Shown: one piece after another, positions 22,855 through 33,911 of the stretch
Layout: each line of letters starts with the position of its first letter
How positions within the stretch are numbered: position 1 is the first letter of the stretch
NCBI RefSeq assembly: GCF_000516985.1
Contig: NW_006917093.1
Span: 3,658,001-3,722,000 of the forward strand
Reading direction: 5' to 3'
DNA length: 64,000 nt
Origin: Pestalotiopsis fici W106-1
Taxonomy: Eukaryota; Ascomycota; Sordariomycetes; Amphisphaeriales; Sporocadaceae
Notes under the pieces: model-generated
The model's input: the letters and a program-made list of their open reading frames with translations, nothing else
Database searches by the model: none
Told to the model about the DNA's origin: nothing
Made by a program: the position numbers and the translations under genes

Positions 22855-25800
22855 ATGGCGTCCGAAGAGCCGGTTAGTATTTTTCATTTACTCTCGCAAC
22901 ATCGAATTGTGTTGGTGATGGCTAACGGACGCGCTTGTCGCAGGTCACGCAGCCACTGCGCATCTCCAAAAACGGCACACCATCTCCCACCAAGAAGGAC
23001 AGCCAGCCACGCCCACTCTCTGAGATATCAACTACCGAGAAGAGGCGGAACTCGCCCAGCTGGAATCAAACAACAAAGGTGAGTCCCAAACTCTTTTGAC
23101 CCCTATCTTGCCGTCTTCGCTTCTTGGCCTTCCAAGCTTACACTGCTGGTGTATAGAAGCTGGGCCTGAATACCGATTCATCCCCATTCCAGTCGTCCCC
23201 ACTCGAGAATGCTACCTCACCTCGACTCTTCTGGCAAAATCGTAATACGAGCAAGCCGATTGAGAGCGACCTGTATGGAGGCAGAAATGGCTCACCTTCG
23301 CCGACGCGCCGTTCTTCAATCGAGCGCCTGCAAAAGGCGTCACGTGTCAAGAACAGCACCATGTTTGCGCGCGAACAAAAGCAGGAATACGATCCGACGC
23401 GCATACCGACCATTGAGCGTCCGCTAGCCAAAGTTCAAGGATTTCACCCAGGACATGGCCGTAGTGAGAGTCAGAACAGCGTCACGACCCTATACAGCCC
23501 CTCCAGACTCATGAACAGCCCAAAGCCCAACTTTTCTGCCCCTCAGACACCAGTCAAGGAGCAAATGTCACCTATCAAGTCCTCCATGTCAGCTTCTCGG
23601 TTCAAGAGCAGTTTCGACTCGGCATCTGGTGATACCCCCATGGAGTACTTTGAGACTTCGTTCGGGGACGAGGAGCTCCCCAATGGCAGGTTCCTTAACC
23701 GAAGTATGAAGAGTGTCACATTCGACAATGCGCCCCCACAGGTCAACGAGTACGAAATGGCTACCCCTGACATCTCTTCCATCGACTCCAATTCGCGTGA
23801 GGGTAGCTACGACAGCGAAGAGGAGGATGACGATGATTACGAAAACTACCACCACAACCAGGACGGCGATGTTCCCGACGACAGCTTCGATGCCACTCTC
23901 GAGGACACGGACAAGACACCTGTTGTTGGACCAGATGACTGGCGCCAGGATCACGACAACCGCTTTGACAGCAGCCCCATGCCGGAGAACTCCCCAATGA
24001 CACTTGCAGCTGGCAAACCGCAGCATATTCGCACTGATTCATGCACTTCTTCGGGGGAGCACCGTCCTCTTCCACCCTTGCCAGGCATGGGTCATCAACG
24101 AACCCAGTCCAACTCTTCTGCTGGTCTGTCCGCAACAGCTGAGCGTATGCTTGGATCTCCACGCCGTGGTTTGCCTTCGCCGCCTCCGGCTTCCGCCAGC
24201 AAGCTGGAGATTCAAAATATCGGCAACGGAAAGATGACGCTCGAGGAACGACTCAAGCTCATGATGCTCTCAGATGAGACCAGCCCCAAGGCACCTGATC
24301 AGGGAGCCAAATCGTTTGCCGAGCAGCAACGGGAACGTCGCATGAGACGTGCCGGAGCCCGTGATAGAGTCGGGAGCCCCGAGCCTGAGCGCGACGCAAC
24401 GGAATCCGAGGCTGGAGAAGGAGACGATACCATTGGTGAGATCTCCGGTCTTGATATGGATTATCAACTTCCTAGTATCTCTCGTCAGTCCATCCTGCAA
24501 CGTGTCAATGGCAACAAAGCCTTTGAGCGTGAGTCGGACTTCAACTTGAACTCCTCGCCTGCTCCGTCCAGTCCTGAACGCGCAGCCCAGTACGATCCAG
24601 ATGTCCCCATCGCTAGCATCGAGGATTCCGTCCTTGAGGATATCACGGAGCACGATGAGCCGAGTGTCATCGACATCACTGATGATAAGGAGAGCGATGT
24701 TGTTGATCTTTATCAAGAGTCGGAAGACGAACACTCGGAAGCGGAAGAGCACGATATCCATGATGATGACAGCGACAGCCACTACTCAGACGAAATTGAG
24801 AAAACCCAGGCGCCACATGTTGAGGAGGACGCAGTTACTACTCCCCGAGCCGCTTCCCCGGCAGATGAAGAAGCAATAACAAACTTCAGCGCTACTCTGC
24901 CGCAAGTCAATAATGGCGCCAAGGAGTCGGACTTCGCCCGCAGTCTGCAATCCTTCATGTTGCCCAAGCCAAAAGCCGCTGACGCTTTCACACATATCGA
25001 GAGTCGTAAGATGGACGAGGTTGAAGAATACCACGAGAGGCCAGCGACACCACAGCAGGCAAAGCCAAAGCCTGGATTGTACGACGGCTCTGGTTGGGGT
25101 GATTCTGAAGATGAAGAAGAGCCTGGCACTCCAGAGTCCGTTATTCATCATCCCGTGTCCGAGGACGAGGAGGAGCTAGAGGAAGAGCTTGAGGAAGAGC
25201 TACAAGAAGAGCCAGAGGAAGAGCTAGAAGAAGAGGAAGAGATCGGGAACGAGACGTTTTCAGAGGAGGAAGAGGAGATCGAGTCGCCCGCTATTCCTGA
25301 ACGTGTTGCCACGATCAAGGCTTCAGGTTCCAAGCTCAAGACACGTCCTTCTGCCACACCGTCAGACCTCGCTGCCATGCGCGAAGCTCGCCGACAAGTC
25401 AGTCGCGAGATCCCGCTTTTGCCGGAGATCCCTCCCATCCCGGAGCGACACCGCAACCGCGCGTCGCGCGACTTTGAGGCAGAGGGGTTGCTTAGTGTCA
25501 GAGACGACTATATGGACCGTCACCCCAGTTTCAAGAAGCGCAGTCTGACTCTGGACCTCGACCTGGGACTTAGCCTTGACCAGGACTTCGAGCGCGTCAT
25601 CGAGGCACAAAAGGTTGCGTTCCAACAAATTTCTTTTGAAAAACAGTTCTTAGCTGCAAGCGCCAGCCCAACCAGACAAGTGTCTGGAACCCGTTTAATT
25701 GTTGCAACCGACAAAACCCCGAGTCGGAAATCTCAAGAGGGACACCTTGATACTAACATCACTTCGCGACCACAGCGCGGCTATCTCATGCGTCACAACA

Positions 25801-27434
25801 CCAAGGTGGTCACAGCCAGCGACAAGCACTCTGACGAGAGCTTGCGGGATGCCACGCGTTCTGCGGGCAACTCACCAGTAAAGACTAGCAGACCCCAGTC
25901 GTGGACCGTCGAGCCTTGGAATGGTAAGGCCAGACAACGCAGTCTCAAGAAACGACATGCCCCAAGCTTGAGTGGACCAGTGCCACCCATGCCTGGTCAA
26001 GAGAGCAACGCTGCCGCTCTGAATCCCTTGGCTGAGGAGGAGGGGCAAACGGAGCTCGCGACTGAAGAGTGCGGTGAGCGAGGCAGGCTCTTCGTCAAGG
26101 TCATGGGTGTCAAAGATCTTGACCTGCCTCTACCAAAGAGTAAGCTTTGAATAATAGTTTCGACTAGGGATAATTTACTAACATGTAATAGATGAGCGTA
26201 CCTGGTTCAGCTTGACGCTCGACAATGGTGTTCACTGTGTGACTACTGCCTGGCTGGAACTGGCCCGCAACGCACCCATTGGACAGGAGTTTGAACTCGT
26301 AGTACCCAACGACCTCGAGTTCCAACTGACTCTCAATGTCAAACTTGAGAGGCCCGAGCCCCAACGTCTACCAGCTTCGCCAACTAAAATGACAAAGCCC
26401 AAGACATCCACCTTTTCTCGCGTCTTTGCTAGCCCTAAGAAGCGGAAGGAGATGGAAGCTCGCATGCGCGCTGAGGAGGAAGCTTACGCCCAGGCTCAGC
26501 GTGATGCTGCTGCCAAGCAGCGAAACCTTGCACCTACTGCCTGGGACCTTCTTTCTCCTCTGGCCGCCGATGATGGCAGCTTTGCTCGGTCATATGTCTG
26601 CCTCAAGGAGCACGAGTCTCGTTGCTATGGTAGGCCATACATGGTTGATATTGCTGCTTTCAACGAATGGGCTACAGAAGACGCTGGATTTGCCAGCAGT
26701 GTGAAGAGCAAACGCGCCGGAACCAGCACTTCGGTTGTCCGGAAAGCACCCTACAAGATTGGCAAGCTCGAGATGCAGCTTCTTTTCATTCCTCGACCTA
26801 AGGGCTCTACTGATGACGACATGCCCAAGAGCATGAACTCCTGCATCCGCGAGCTCAAGGCAGCAGAAGAACGGCTGAGCCAGAGTTGGGAGGGTCACTT
26901 GAGTCAGCAAGGTGGTGACTGTCCTGTAAGTTTATTGACTTGCCGCAATAACGTACACATACTGACCGTTTCCAGTATTGGCGCCGTCGATATTTCAAGC
27001 TCGTGGGCACAAAGCTCACTGCCTACCACGAGTCTACTCGTCAGCCCCGTGCCACCATCAACCTCTCTAATGCGAAGAGGGTTATTGATGATCGCCGCCA
27101 GCTGACGCAGCCAAACACCACTAGCCGTGATGGCAAGCGCCGCCGCTCAGCCTTTGCCGAGGAGGAGGAAGGTTACATGTTTGTCGAAGAGGGATTCCGC
27201 ATCCGCTTCAACAACGGAGAGGTTATCGACTTTTACGCCGACACGGCAGAGGACAAGGACGGTTGGTTGAAGGTCCTGGGTGAGATTGTCGGTCGTGAAG
27301 GTCAGGAAGATGAGTCGTCAGCCCATGGAAGCAGGAAGAAGTGGTGCGAGCTTGTCTTGAAGCGGGAAGAAGCCATTCGTAAGAAGGCTCAAGGCCGGCG
27401 AACCCACTCGCGAACAAAGAGCATGATTGTCTGA
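22855..27434 (+). CDS. bud4: Bud4 / anillin-like septation protein
   Basis: Cortical scaffold that in filamentous fungi acts with septins and Rho4 GTPase signalling to place septa. Exons are 22855..22872 (18 nt), 22944..23078, 23157..26139, 26192..26925 and 26976..27434, giving 1442 residues. The block MFAREQKQEYDPTRIPTIER is a recognisable conserved Bud4 segment. The long middle is Ser/Pro-rich and disordered, with an extreme Glu-rich run at about 25165-25285. The conserved C-terminal anillin-type region starts near GRLFVKVMGVKDLDLPLPK (~residues 1033-1051), followed by a PH domain (~residues 1275-1405, including YWRRRYFKLVGTKLTAY and GEVIDFYADTAEDKDGW) for membrane binding. The ATG at 22855 follows a CT-rich leader and is the first ATG in frame with exon 2. 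It converges with the peroxiredoxin-like gene. Confidence 0.93.
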
Positions 27435-28336
27435 GCGGCTGCGCCGTGTCAAACTGAGGAGCTCTCGGTACCTGAGTACTTCTCGCCATGTCCTTCGACG
27501 AGGAGACACTGACGACGGACGGGTCATGTTGTACGACTGGAGTTGAAGTCTAGGGTGGATGGCGTTTGTTGGTTTTGTTTGCTACCATTTCTGGTTGGTC
27601 ACGGCTCTACAGCCACCAAGACCTTTTCTTGTCTTTTCTTCTTACATTGTAATTTTCACGAGCACGTCCATGATCGGCTGCGGCGATTGCAAAGCGTTCT
27701 ATAAGCAACATCAGTACATGATTCCTGGAAGATAAAAAGTTGTCTGTCTATTGATGTAAAAGCTCTGAGCAATGCGGATAATACATAGTCGAGTGAAGGC
27801 GGCCCAGGGGACGACTTTTCTTAAGGACGGTAGGAGGGAAGGCATCTTGGACTGCGATTTTGTGATTTACTTTTGTCAGGCATGGATACTGGTGGAGTCG
27901 AGGAAGAGAAGAGGATTGTTATGTGAAGAATGGTTCTCACGTTTTGTACTCAATATAATCAATAAAATGCATGAACATTGGAGCTTGAATGCAAACAATG
28001 CCACCGAACGGAGTGAAGTGATTGTAACGGCAGATGGTAAATAAGTTTCTCTTGCTAATGGTACGAATAGCCCCTGGGCTATCGACCTGACAGAATGAAT
28101 ATACGTGTCCACGGTGTGGAGATACTTGCTGTGTCCATCGAGTTGCAAATGTATCCGCTCATAATAGATCGTTAGAAGATGTCAAGTAATACTTTATTTA
28201 CGTTCGTACAGTCATGATACCTCCTCTTCACATTCATATCCCCGCCTGCCTTGAAATAGACCGGTAAAAGCAAGAGACTGGATCGAGGTAGCCGCCACAT
28301 GTCGACGACAGCCTTTACAGCCTCCAGACTGCCGCC
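27435..28336. other. Convergent 3' intergenic region BUD4 / peroxiredoxin-like gene
   Basis: A 0.9-kb gap between convergent stops, with the 3' UTRs of both genes and an AATAAAA polyadenylation-type signal near 27960. No gene recognised. Confidence 0.55.
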
Positions 28337-29190
28337 TCATTTCCTGGGCTGGATGCCCAGCGTCCGCACGGCCTCGTCGAGGTTGGGCATATCGTCGGCC
28401 GAGGCGGCGACCTGGACCCAGCGCACGGTACCGTCGGCGTCGACGCCAAAGGCGCCGGCCGTCTGCCAGCGGTTGCCGCTCTCGGTGGCGCGGTTCCAAA
28501 TGTTCTCCTGCTTGCCGAGCTGAAAGACGCGGTAGAGCGAGAGGGGGCTGAGGACGTGCCAGGTGTTTGAGACGCCGAGGCCCCACTGGGCGTACATTTC
28601 GCGCTCGTGGTCGACGACGACCTCGACCTCCCAGTTGCCGCCGACCTGGATGACCCAGCGCTCCGTGGCCTCGGGCGACGAGTGCGATACCGCCACGCAG
28701 TGCAGATCCTCCTTGTACTTTGAGGAGATGGATGTGAGCTTCTTGAAGGTCTTTTCTGCGACTGTAGAAGTTGAAGGTGTCAGTAGGTATGCCAAAGAGA
28801 GTAGATACGAATGAGGATATTCAGAAGTATGGATTCGCGCGTGAAGGATATGTAAAGTTGGATGGAGTATAGTATGATTATAGCTCATGCCAAGACCAAA
28901 AAACGATATAAACGTTCTACCACCCTGGCAAAAATGTCGGTGTGCCCTCTTTGGGGGGAGAGCTTTCTATCAAAGGGGGGAAAGAGGATGAAAGTAAACA
29001 CAACAAACATACATGGGCACCCGCAGTGACGCAAAAAGACAATGAGGGTTGGCTTGTCCGTCTTCAGTGTGAAGTTCTCATTGACCGGCGCCTTCTCACC
29101 GGGCTTTGGGGCTGGCTGCACGTCCTTGGTCTCGGGGGTTTTCCACGACTCCCACTCCTGAGCGAGGTTCAGATTCAATTGATTCGCCAT
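28337..29190 (-). CDS. Peroxiredoxin-like AhpC/TSA-family protein
   Basis: Thioredoxin-fold protein of the AhpC/TSA_2 (PRXL2-like) group, probably a cytosolic thiol-dependent redox protein; the substrate is unknown. Exons on the minus strand are 29190..29013 and 28761..28337, giving 200 residues. The intron is long for this window (251 bp), and its donor falls inside the motif, so that splicing produces RHCGCPFAEKTF at residues 54-65. The presumed reactive cysteines are Cys56 and Cys58. The spacing is Cys-Gly-Cys instead of the CxxC of many relatives. Downstream are the fold strands LHCVAVSHSSPEATERW and VEVVVDHEREMYAQWGLG. No targeting signal is evident. Divergent from DML1 (821 bp between starts). 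Confidence 0.85.
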
Positions 29191-30011
29191 GGTTTGTGAT
29201 GAGCAAGACGGTCGTTAGAGATCAGGAGAAGATGAGACGACGAGAATGGGTGTGCATGAAAAAAAGAAGAGGTCGAATTAATCTTTTTTTTCTTTTCTTT
29301 TGATATGAGAGACTGTCAGTGATTAGGTAAATGACGGCATATCAATGGGTTAGAAGGTCAACCAAAATGAAGGGACGGTGCAAGGCAGGAGGACCTCTTA
29401 TGATTTTAGGGCGTTGTAATCGTCGACGGCCGCCCCGTCTGGGTCCAGTACTGACTGGGTCCGGGTCGATGGGTGGAAGGAAAGCCTTAGCTTTTTCTTG
29501 CCAGCTCAGTGTAGCAGCAACTACTCATAAAGAAGCCGAGGCCCACCCGTACACCCCGCTAAATATTTGATGCCCGCCGCCCAAACATTGATTCCAGTGA
29601 ACGATTGTACGTACATTTTTATCTCTGGGGCCTCTGCCAATTGCGTGGCAGCCGCCGCTAATAAGCTGAAGATGATGATTGATGATGCAGCAGCAGCAGC
29701 AACAGCACCACTACCGAGCCACAGCAGCATTGTACCTAAAAAGTTTAGGGAAACCTAGCGGAGCTCCACAGCATCCAATTGGCAGCACTGCTGTGTGTCA
29801 ATCAATTAATTATTTTCATGATTGTTGGCAAATCTCATGGCCAATGATGGCAGCTTAATGTTATTATTCCCTATTCTCACCCTTTGATACATACATCCTA
29901 TATGTATGCATGTATATCGAGCCGAGGATAAGACAGAGCTATCATAAAATCCCCCTCCTCCAAGAAAACCCCCCCAATCTTCCTTGTGGCCGAGCTGCCC
30001 AATGAGACATC
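29191..30011. other. Divergent promoter region peroxiredoxin-like / DML1
   Basis: An 821-bp region holding both promoters. It includes CAG/CAA-rich short repeats at about 29680-29710 (GCAGCAGCAGCAGCAACAGC) and repeated TACATACAT/TATGCATGTAT near 29890-29915. No additional gene seen. Confidence 0.5.
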
Positions 30012-31880
30012 ATGCGTGAAATCATTACGCTGCAGCTCGGGCAGCAGAGCAATTATCTGGGCACACATTTCTGGAATACTCAGGTTTGACGGCCATCCCT
30101 TGACTCGTATCACAATGAATCGACTGCTGAACAGATCTAGGAGTCGTACTTTACCTATGGCGAGGAAGGGGAATCGCCCGTCGACCATGACGTTCATTTC
30201 CGGCCGGGCATTGGTAGCGATGGCACCGAAACCTATATGCCGAGGACCGTCATTTACGACCTGAAGGGCGGCTTTGGCTCCATGCGCAAGATAAATGCCT
30301 TGTACGAGGCCGAGGATGGCGAACCGACAGCCCTGTGGTGTGTGCCCTCGTCCATTCCCTTTCCACTCCCTCTGCTGCTTTCCGACTGACCCGGCGATAG
30401 GAACGGGCAGACCGTGGTGCAGAAGCAACAGCCCATTGAGCTCAGCGCATACCAGGAGAGCTTGGACACTGGTGCCGCCGCCCCGGAGCTCACAACCGGC
30501 TCTGTGCGGTACTGGTCCGACTTCAGCCGCGTTTTCTACCATCCGCGGTCCATTGTCCAGCTTAACGAGTACGAGCTCAACTCGAGCTTGATGCCGTTTG
30601 AGAAGTGGTCCATGGGCGAGGAGCTCTTCTCCTCACTCGACAAGGACCACGACATCGTCGACCGCGACCTCCGCCCCTTTGTCGAGGAGGCCGACCAGAT
30701 GCAGGGCGTTCAGGTCATGACCGGTATCGACGATGCTTGGGGTGGCTTTGCGGCCAAGTATCTGGAACGTCTGCGGGACGAGTATGGCAAGACGCCCATT
30801 TGGGTGTGGGGTCTTCAAGAGCCGACAAATGGCCTTCCAAGGGTAAGCTTCTTCTATTACCTCGAACTTTATCTGAAATTATTACCGAGTTTGACACGTT
30901 CCAGGACAAGAGACTTCTAAAGCTAGTCAACAAGGCACGAGCCCTTGCCGACATGAATTCTCAGGCGTCACTCGTGATTCCTCTCGGCGTCCCCCAGAGG
31001 CTCCCCTCGAGTATCTCCTTAGACCGATCGTCGCCTTGGCACGTCTCGGCCCTCTTCAACGCAGCAATGGAGAGTACTTCCCTATATACTCGCATGAGGA
31101 TGACCAACCAAGCCAACTCAACGAGTCTCGGCAACGCCGCTGATCTTTTGAATGTGTTTGGCAAGCAGGTTATAGTCAACATGCAGTTGAGCTTGATCGA
31201 GCCACCAAAGCCAGCCCATAACGGTACAAATGGCGCCATGCAACTTCCAACAGGTAGAGGAGAGATGTATGACCGTCTCAATGCGCTCGAGTTTGAGGAA
31301 CATCAGTCCGATTCAGGTTCCCCCAGCGGCGTCACAAAGCTCGAGGTGGACTTGTCTTCCCTCGAGGAAAACATTACTTCATCGGCGGGCGCTAGGGGTG
31401 GACGAAAGCCGCATCTTTTCTCCCAGCTGAGCACAGCCAGAGGTGAGGATGCTTTGAAGGGCTTTGATGATGACGAACCTCTTGAAAACGAGTACAGGCG
31501 TTTCGAGCGACCAAAGACACACAAGTAAGTACCTCGACCCAACGTGGGCCGTTCTTATCGAGATACCATACCTGTCTTGGAATTCTGGAGTTAATTAATG
31601 CCTTTGCAGATTCCAATCACAGCTCATGTATCCCATGCTGGACAGCTACCCACGTGTCTTTAGAGATCGGGAGGGCGATTCCATTAGAAATCCAGTGTCT
31701 ATGCGGACAGTCCTTTCAACAGATTCGTCCGTCACGGACAAGATGAAAGGTCTGCGTACGACGGTGTTGAGATCCATCGGCCTGGAAGACAGAGAAGACA
31801 TTGGCAACGAGCTTGCCGAGATTGCAGAGGGATACAAGGAAGGCTGGTCCAGTGGAAGTGATGATGACGATGACGACTGA
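30012..31880 (+). CDS. dml1: DML1 / misato, mitochondrial inheritance tubulin-like protein
   Basis: Misato-family protein with tubulin-like segments. In yeast Dml1p is essential and needed for partitioning of mitochondria and mitochondrial DNA. Exons are 30012..30083, 30141..30337, 30401..30842, 30905..31524 and 31610..31880, giving 533 residues. The N-terminus [20 protein letters not shown] is the misato/tubulin segment II signature and fixes the ATG at 30012. It continues into [10 protein letters not shown] and [16 protein letters not shown]. The central DML1/Tubulin_3 domain includes [16 protein letters not shown] and [17 protein letters not shown]. The C-terminus ends in an acidic run (GSDDDDDD). 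Intron 1 uses a GTTTGA donor, which is unusual, but joining there restores the conserved reading NTQ-ESYFTY. Confidence 0.94.
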
Positions 31881-32380
31881 AAAGTTTTGTATGGCAATAA
31901 TTGTGTTCATTTTGGCTTTTTCTAGCTGTTTTTCATCATCGTATGACGATTGGCAAAATTTTATCAAACGCTGATTTTCAGAAACGGCTTTATTTCAAGG
32001 GTCAAAAGCTGAGTTTTGTTTGGTCTTCTGCGAAGAGATGAATGGAGTGTCAGGTACTGGCTCGAACGATATCATATTGAGTATTGGGTACTCTATTTTG
32101 AACATAGTAACCAGCCAGATGAGATGACACATGGGGATTCATCTCGACAAAACTCGCACACCAAAAAAAGTTGGGAGCCATTTCAACACGAGAAAGCAAG
32201 GTACAAAATCTATGATAACGACATCTCTGTATGTTGGCTCATATTATCCAGTGAGGATTTTTTGCAATTTCTATATCAGTTAATCAACTCCTCCAATGCG
32301 ATTTTTCGATTCCTCCATTCCTGCCCATTGGCCATTTGCAGCCATGACAGCAGATGGACATGCAGCCCACTGTTGCAGAC
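31881..32380. other. Convergent 3' intergenic region DML1 / HIS6
   Basis: A 500-bp gap between two convergent stops. 3' UTR sequence is expected. No gene or repeat recognised. Confidence 0.6.
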
Positions 32381-33376
32381 TCATGTTTGTTTCCGGTTCC
32401 AAGCCACACAGTCGTCAAATTTGACGCCGTCGCCCCCAAAGCAGTCGAGGGCGCTGCCAATGGTCAGGTCGACCTTGCCACCGCTGATCTTCTGAACGAG
32501 GTCGAGATCCTCGAGGTGGCGACCACCGCCGGCGTAGGTTACGGGAATGCTGCACCACTCGGCGAGGCGCTGGACGAGCTTCTCGTCGATGCCCTTTTGC
32601 AGCCCTTCATTGTCCGCGGCGTGGATCAGGAACTCGGAGCAGTAGGGCTCGAGTTGTCTGATGGATTCTGAGAATTGTGATCAAGGTTTTTGTTAGCCAG
32701 TTTTGTTTTCTTCTTCTTCTGCTTCTGCCTCTGTAGAGAGAAGTCACTTGATCGTCTATGCGACATGATGACTCACCTTGGTTTACCTCCATATCTGTAA
32801 TGGTCTGCCACTTGTTCATGGCGACAAACCACTTGTCATCCCCTTTCCGCCGGCAGCTAAGGTCGATGACGAGCTTACTCTTGTCTCCATCCAGGGCCTC
32901 GAGGACGGCGTCTAACCTCTCTTGGCTGAACTTTCCCTCGGGGAATAGGTACGATGTGATAATGACCTACTTAACACGGGGGATGATTTAGCTGCCATTT
33001 CTCTCACTCTGTCTCACTCTCTCTTTTCTTGTGACCTGGTCAATCTTCAATCATCGAGTTTCATTCCTCATCTCACCTTTTCCGCGCCCTTTTCAATCCA
33101 CTCCTTGGCATTCTTGTCGCTGATACCACCACCGACCTGCAGGCCGCCCGGCCAAGCGGCGAGGGCCTCGGACGCAGCCGCATCATTCTTGGGCCCCAGC
33201 ATGATGACGTGGGCGCCGGCCAGCTCGTGGTCCCGGTACAGCTTGGCAAAGTAGCCGGCCGGGTGCAGCGAGACGTGGTTGGTCTTGAGCTCCGACGTGT
33301 CGTTGCTCAGGGTGCCGCCCACAATCTGCTTGACCTGACCGGCGTGCAGGTCAATACACGGCCTAAAGCGCGTCAT
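32381..33376 (-). CDS. his6: HIS6, phosphoribosyl-formimino-AICAR-phosphate isomerase
   Basis: Catalyses the fourth step of histidine biosynthesis: isomerisation of the ProFAR aminoaldose to the PRFAR aminoketose (EC 5.3.1.16), in the cytosol. Exons on the minus strand are 33376..33077, 32966..32777 and 32667..32381, giving 258 residues, typical for yeast-type His6. It has a (beta/alpha)8-barrel. The N-terminal strand [18 protein letters not shown] carries the catalytic Asp (residue 9). [10 protein letters not shown] forms a phosphate-binding loop; [11 protein letters not shown] and [13 protein letters not shown] carry the second catalytic strand and second phosphate site. The final block is [20 protein letters not shown] element lies 114-120 bp upstream of the ATG, fitting cross-pathway (Gcn4/CPC1) control. 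It shares a 535-bp divergent promoter with FAF1. Confidence 0.96.
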
Positions 33377-33911
33377 TTCTTGAGATTTGGCGACTTGAAA
33401 TGACGGGAGATGAAGCTCGGGCTATTCAATTATGAGACAAAAGAATTGAATGCTCTTCAAACGAAAGTCTTCTCTATAGATAATGTAGTTGAGTCAGGAA
33501 AAGCTGTATATGGGTTCTGCTTCGCCAATAGATACAATTGTATGACTTCAGACCCCATTGGCGGGGCAAAAAGTCTTGTAAAAGTCCGATTAGGTCTGCG
33601 AGGCTACCGCGGGGTAGGTCGGTTAAGGTACTAATCGCTAAATTCCGGCGTCATCTAGCACTAATCATCCCTGTGATTGGCTTGAAACAGCGGTTTATAG
33701 TGCAAGATACGTGTGCAAGGCTGCTGATCCTGCTGGAAAAAAAAAAAAGTTTTTGAAAGACTCTAGGAACCAACTGGGCAAATCTCAAACTTCAACATCC
33801 GTCATTCCATTTGTCGCAATATTTATATTTTCTTCTCGTTACACAAAGCACCACCAAACTTTTCGCAGAAACACCCAATTATACCCCAAAAACGGAGTCC
33901 AAGTATCAAGA
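33377..33911. other. Divergent promoter region HIS6 / FAF1
   Basis: A 535-bp region between the two starts. It includes the TGAGTCA element, an A-run at about 33738-33748, and AT-rich TATTTATATTTTC (about 33821-33833), which could serve as a TATA-like element for FAF1 about 85 bp before its ATG. Confidence 0.55.
33490..33496. promoter_or_regulatory. Gcn4/CPC1-type element TGAGTCA upstream of HIS6
   Basis: An exact palindromic TGA(C/G)TCA match 114 bp upstream of the HIS6 ATG. Fungal amino-acid biosynthesis genes are commonly controlled by bZIP factors of the Gcn4/CPC1 group through this site. The position in front of a histidine-pathway gene makes the match meaningful; the function is inferred. 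Confidence 0.6.

Noticed and set aside
33711..33911. In-frame N-terminal extension of FAF1
   Set aside because: It includes a poly-Lys run from an A-tract and lacks family similarity; the ATG at 33912 begins the recognisable protein.
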